Origin: Eubacteriales bacterium
GTDB lineage: Bacteria; Bacillota; Clostridia; Lachnospirales; Lachnospiraceae
DNA length: 64,000 bases
Assembly: GCA_030527715.1 (NCBI GenBank)
Contig: JAUNAF010000002.1
Span: forward strand, 1 to 64,000
Direction of reading: 5' to 3'
Under the pieces are notes generated by a model. It was not told the DNA's origin. It saw only the letters and a program-made list of their open reading frames with translations, and made no database searches. The translations under genes and the position numbers were made by a program. Shown one piece after another: positions 61,215 through 64,000 of the stretch. Every line of letters starts with the position of its first letter. The stretch's first letter is position 1.

Positions 61215-64000
61215 ATGAATAAGAAAGCAAATTTTCGTCTCGGCATTGATATTGGATCTACCACTGTCAAAATCGCGGTGCTCGATGAGCAGGATCAGCT
61301 CCTGTTTTCCGACTATCGCCGTCATTTTGCAAACATTCAGGATACACTCGCAGCACTCCTGGAAGAATCCAATGAAAAGCTGGGATCTCTTGATGTATCC
61401 CCTGTCATCACCGGAAGCGGAGGACTGACTCTGGCAAAGCACCTCGAGGTGCCGTTTGTTCAGGAGGTGATCGCTGTTTCCACTGCTCTGCAGCATGAGG
61501 CTCCGCAGACAGATGCAGCGATCGAGCTGGGCGGTGAGGACGCAAAGATCATCTATTTCGAAAACGGAAACGTGGAACAGCGTATGAACGGCATCTGCGC
61601 CGGAGGTACCGGTTCCTTTATCGACCAGATGGCTTCCCTGCTTCAGACCGATGCATCCGGCCTGAACGAATACGCGAAAAATTATCAGTCGCTCTACACC
61701 ATCGCTGCACGCTGCGGTGTATTTGCAAAGACCGATATTCAGCCGCTCATCAATGAGGGTGCCACCAAAGAGGACCTCTCCGCATCGATCTTTCAGGCGG
61801 TCGTAAATCAGACCATCAGCGGACTTGCCTGCGGTAAACCGATCCGCGGACATGTAGCGTTTCTCGGTGGACCGCTTCACTTCCTTTCCGAGCTGAAGGC
61901 AGCGTTTATCCGCACACTGAAGCTGGATGATGAGCATGCGATCACTCCGGAAAACTCTCACCTGTTCGCTGCCATGGGTTCTGCGCTCAACAGTGATCCT
62001 GAGGTCATCGTCTCCACGGATCATCTGATCTCACGCCTGAAGAATCATATTCAGATGGATTTTGAGGTAGCCCGACTTGAGCCGCTCTTTGTCTCTCAGG
62101 AAGACTATCAGGCATTTCATGACCGACAGGCTCAGAATATGGTGGTGACCGATGATCTCGCGACTTATGAAGGGCTCTGTTTCCTCGGCATCGACGCAGG
62201 CTCCACCACGACAAAGGCAGCACTGGTCGGTGAGGACGGTTCCCTGCTCTATTCCTTTTACAGCAATAACAACGGAAGCCCGCTGAAGACCTCGATCCAG
62301 GCGATCCAGGAGATCTATTCCCTGCTCCCGGATACCGCTCGCATTGCCTTCTCCTGCTCCACAGGATACGGAGAAGCACTGATCAAGAGTGCGCTTATGC
62401 TGGATGAGGGTGAGGTTGAGACCGTTTCCCACTATTACGCCGCTTCCTTCTTCGAGCCGGAAGTGGACTGTATTCTGGACATCGGCGGTCAGGATATGAA
62501 GTGCATCAAGATCAAGAATCATAACGTAGACAGCGTACAGCTGAATGAGGCCTGCTCCTCCGGCTGCGGTTCCTTTATTGAGACCTTCGCAAATTCCCTG
62601 AATTTCTCTGTCAGCGATTTTGCAAATGAGGCTCTTTTCGCAGAGCATCCGATCGATCTCGGAACCCGCTGTACGGTATTCATGAACTCCAAGGTGAAAC
62701 AGGCGCAGAAGGAAGGCGCATCTGTCGCTGATATTTCCGCCGGTCTTGCCTACTCTGTCATCAAAAATGCGCTCTACAAGGTCATCAAGGTATCTGATGC
62801 CTCTGAGCTCGGTCAGCACATCGTCGTTCAGGGCGGTACCTTCTATAATGATGCGGTACTGCGCAGCTTTGAGCGTATCTCCGGTGCGGAAGTCGTTCGC
62901 CCGGACATCGCAGGTATCATGGGTGCTTTTGGTGCAGCCCTGATCGCACGCGAACGCTATGAGGACGGCCGTGAGACCACCATGCTTTCCATTCAGAAGA
63001 TCAACAGCCTGCAGTTCACCACCCATATGGCGAAGTGCAAGGGCTGTACGAATCAGTGCCGACTGACCATCAACCGCTTTACCGGCGGCCGTCAGTTTGT
63101 CAGCGGAAACCGCTGTGAGCGCGGTATCGGAAAAGAGAAGACAAACAAGGATATCCCGAATCTGTTTGAGTACAAAAACAAGCTGCTCTTCTCCTATGAG
63201 TCTCTGACTCCGGATGCAGCACCGCGCGGAACCATCGGTATTCCCCGTGTACTGAATATGTATGAAAACTATCCGATGTGGCATACCTTTTTCACCAAGC
63301 TCGGATACCGTGTGGTGCTCTCTCCGCCTTCCACGCATAAGATCTACGAGCTCGGTATCGAATCCATCCCGAGTGAGTCAGAGTGCTACCCTGCAAAACT
63401 GGCTCACGGTCACATTGAATGGCTGATCCACCAGGGTGTGAAGACCATCTTCTACCCATGCATTCCATATGAGAGAAACGAGTTCCCGGACGCAAACAAT
63501 CATTACAACTGTCCGATCGTTACCTCCTATGCAGAAAATATCAAAAACAATGTCGAGAACCTTCGCACGAAGTCCATTGATTTCCGCAATCCGTTCCTCG
63601 CACTCACTACCCTTGATACTGCTGTTTCCGCACTGATCAAAGCTTTTCCGGAGATTCCTGAGGGCGAGATCCGAGTGGCTGCAGAGGCTGGCTGGAAGGA
63701 GATGGAACGTATCCGTCTTGAGATGTACCGCAAGGGCGAGGAGACCATTGCCTGGCTGAAGGAGCATCACCGCCACGGAATCGTTCTCGCCGGTCGTCCG
63801 TATCATATTGACAATGAGATCAACCATGGTCTTCCGGAGCTGATCACCTCCTACGGTGTGGCAGTTCTGACCGAGGATTCGATCTCTCACCTGAAGCATC
63901 CGGAGCGCCCGCTGATCGTCAGCGACCAGTGGATGTACCACAGCCGTCTGTATGCGGCAGCAAACTATGTAAAGACCACTGACTTCCTCGATCTCGTTCA
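61215..64000 (+). CDS. Double acyl-CoA dehydratase activase-like protein with DUF2229, 3' end outside
   Basis: About 928 codons are present and the frame is open at the window end; full-length relatives have over 1,400 residues. Two ASKHA ATPase modules of the BadF/HgdC type follow each other. In the first, [11 protein letters not shown] is at 10-20 and the cluster cysteines are Cys128 ([12 protein letters not shown]) and Cys167 (RCGVF). In the second, [11 protein letters not shown] is at 325-335, with Cys447 ([12 protein letters not shown]) and Cys486 (RCTVF). Then come a CKGCTNQC motif and a DUF2229 domain beginning [14 protein letters not shown]. Activases pump electrons to a dehydratase with ATP; the substrate here is unknown. 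AGGAGG is 15 bases before the ATG. Confidence 0.92.
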   Translation, partial: MNKKANFRLGIDIGSTTVKIAVLDEQDQLLFSDYRRHFANIQDTLAALLEESNEKLGSLDVSPVITGSGGLTLAKHLEVPFVQEVIAVSTALQHEAPQTDAAIELGGEDAKIIYFENGNVEQRMNGICAGGTGSFIDQMASLLQTDASGLNEYAKNYQSLYTIAARCGVFAKTDIQPLINEGATKEDLSASIFQAVVNQTISGLACGKPIRGHVAFLGGPLHFLSELKAAFIRTLKLDDEHAITPENSHLFAAMGSALNSDPEVIVSTDHLISRLKNHIQMDFEVARLEPLFVSQEDYQAFHDRQAQNMVVTDDLATYEGLCFLGIDAGSTTTKAALVGEDGSLLYSFYSNNNGSPLKTSIQAIQEIYSLLPDTARIAFSCSTGYGEALIKSALMLDEGEVETVSHYYAASFFEPEVDCILDIGGQDMKCIKIKNHNVDSVQLNEACSSGCGSFIETFANSLNFSVSDFANEALFAEHPIDLGTRCTVFMNSKVKQAQKEGASVADISAGLAYSVIKNALYKVIKVSDASELGQHIVVQGGTFYNDAVLRSFERISGAEVVRPDIAGIMGAFGAALIARERYEDGRETTMLSIQKINSLQFTTHMAKCKGCTNQCRLTINRFTGGRQFVSGNRCERGIGKEKTNKDIPNLFEYKNKLLFSYESLTPDAAPRGTIGIPRVLNMYENYPMWHTFFTKLGYRVVLSPPSTHKIYELGIESIPSESECYPAKLAHGHIEWLIHQGVKTIFYPCIPYERNEFPDANNHYNCPIVTSYAENIKNNVENLRTKSIDFRNPFLALTTLDTAVSALIKAFPEIPEGEIRVAAEAGWKEMERIRLEMYRKGEETIAWLKEHHRHGIVLAGRPYHIDNEINHGLPELITSYGVAVLTEDSISHLKHPERPLIVSDQWMYHSRLYAAANYVKTTDFLDLV

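Overview
The window looks like a chromosomal core segment of a low-to-mid GC Gram-positive anaerobe of the Clostridia, most likely a member of the Lachnospiraceae. The evidence is the gene content: a flavodiiron protein beside a TSCPD protein, a large acyl-CoA dehydratase activase, DUF6465, DUF1292, GerW/YtfJ, the short HisG plus HisZ pair, RecU, and FakA/Asp23 divergent from rpmB. Strong AGGAGG ribosome binding sites, TTGACA/TATAAT promoters and compact U-tract terminators agree with this. No plasmid, phage, transposon or CRISPR signature is visible. Almost all genes lie on the minus strand. The plus-strand exceptions are the TSCPD-fprA pair, rpmB, luxS, the DUF1292 gene and the last gene.

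Layout. Bases 1-905 hold a truncated DUF4234 membrane protein behind the RNase P RNA gene. Bases 1002-2469 are a small oxidative-stress pair (TSCPD protein, flavodiiron protein). Bases 2574-6842 are hisZ-hisG-hisD with ftsW at the 3' end. Bases 6977-14030 run relQ-like, rsmF-like, rsuA-like, ygiQ-like, a membrane protein, a rluA-like gene and recU, an RNA-modification and alarmone cluster. Bases 14157-17937 are mgsA, a Na/Pi transporter, rsmD, coaD and a coiled-coil protein. Bases 18172-23767 hold DUF6465, recG, fakA/asp23 and divergent rpmB. Bases 23965-26379 hold gerW, DUF2953, a hypothetical gene and a Nudix hydrolase. Bases 26508-32045 hold a penicillin-binding protein, a RodA/FtsW protein and a U32 protein. 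Bases 32166-39941 look like one transcript: two secreted wall-binding proteins, cobT-cobU-cobS-cobU-like-cobC-like, ruvA, ruvB and zapA.

Bases 40120-41800 are the divergent trpS/luxS pair, whose -35 boxes abut. Bases 41826-51181 hold DUF5662, a GlgX-like protein that has lost its GH13 catalytic residues, DUF1292, a UvrD-like helicase, gltX, tRNA-Thr(CGU), a histidine-rich CsoR-family repressor and glgB. Bases 51245-59404 hold DUF1015 and the biosynthetic run leuB-ilvD-ilvB-serC-serA. Bases 59487-61026 hold yajC and tgt. The last gene, from 61215, is a double-activase DUF2229 protein cut off by the window end.

No stretch over 300 bases lacks a gene once the RNase P RNA is counted. The items most worth a second look are a 27-bp sequence repeated directly after two stop codons, small hairpins placed just beyond terminators, a five-codon leader ending in a Trp codon that overlaps the trpS start, the catalytically dead GlgX-like protein, the paired CobU-type genes, and the histidine-rich CsoR protein without a transporter partner.
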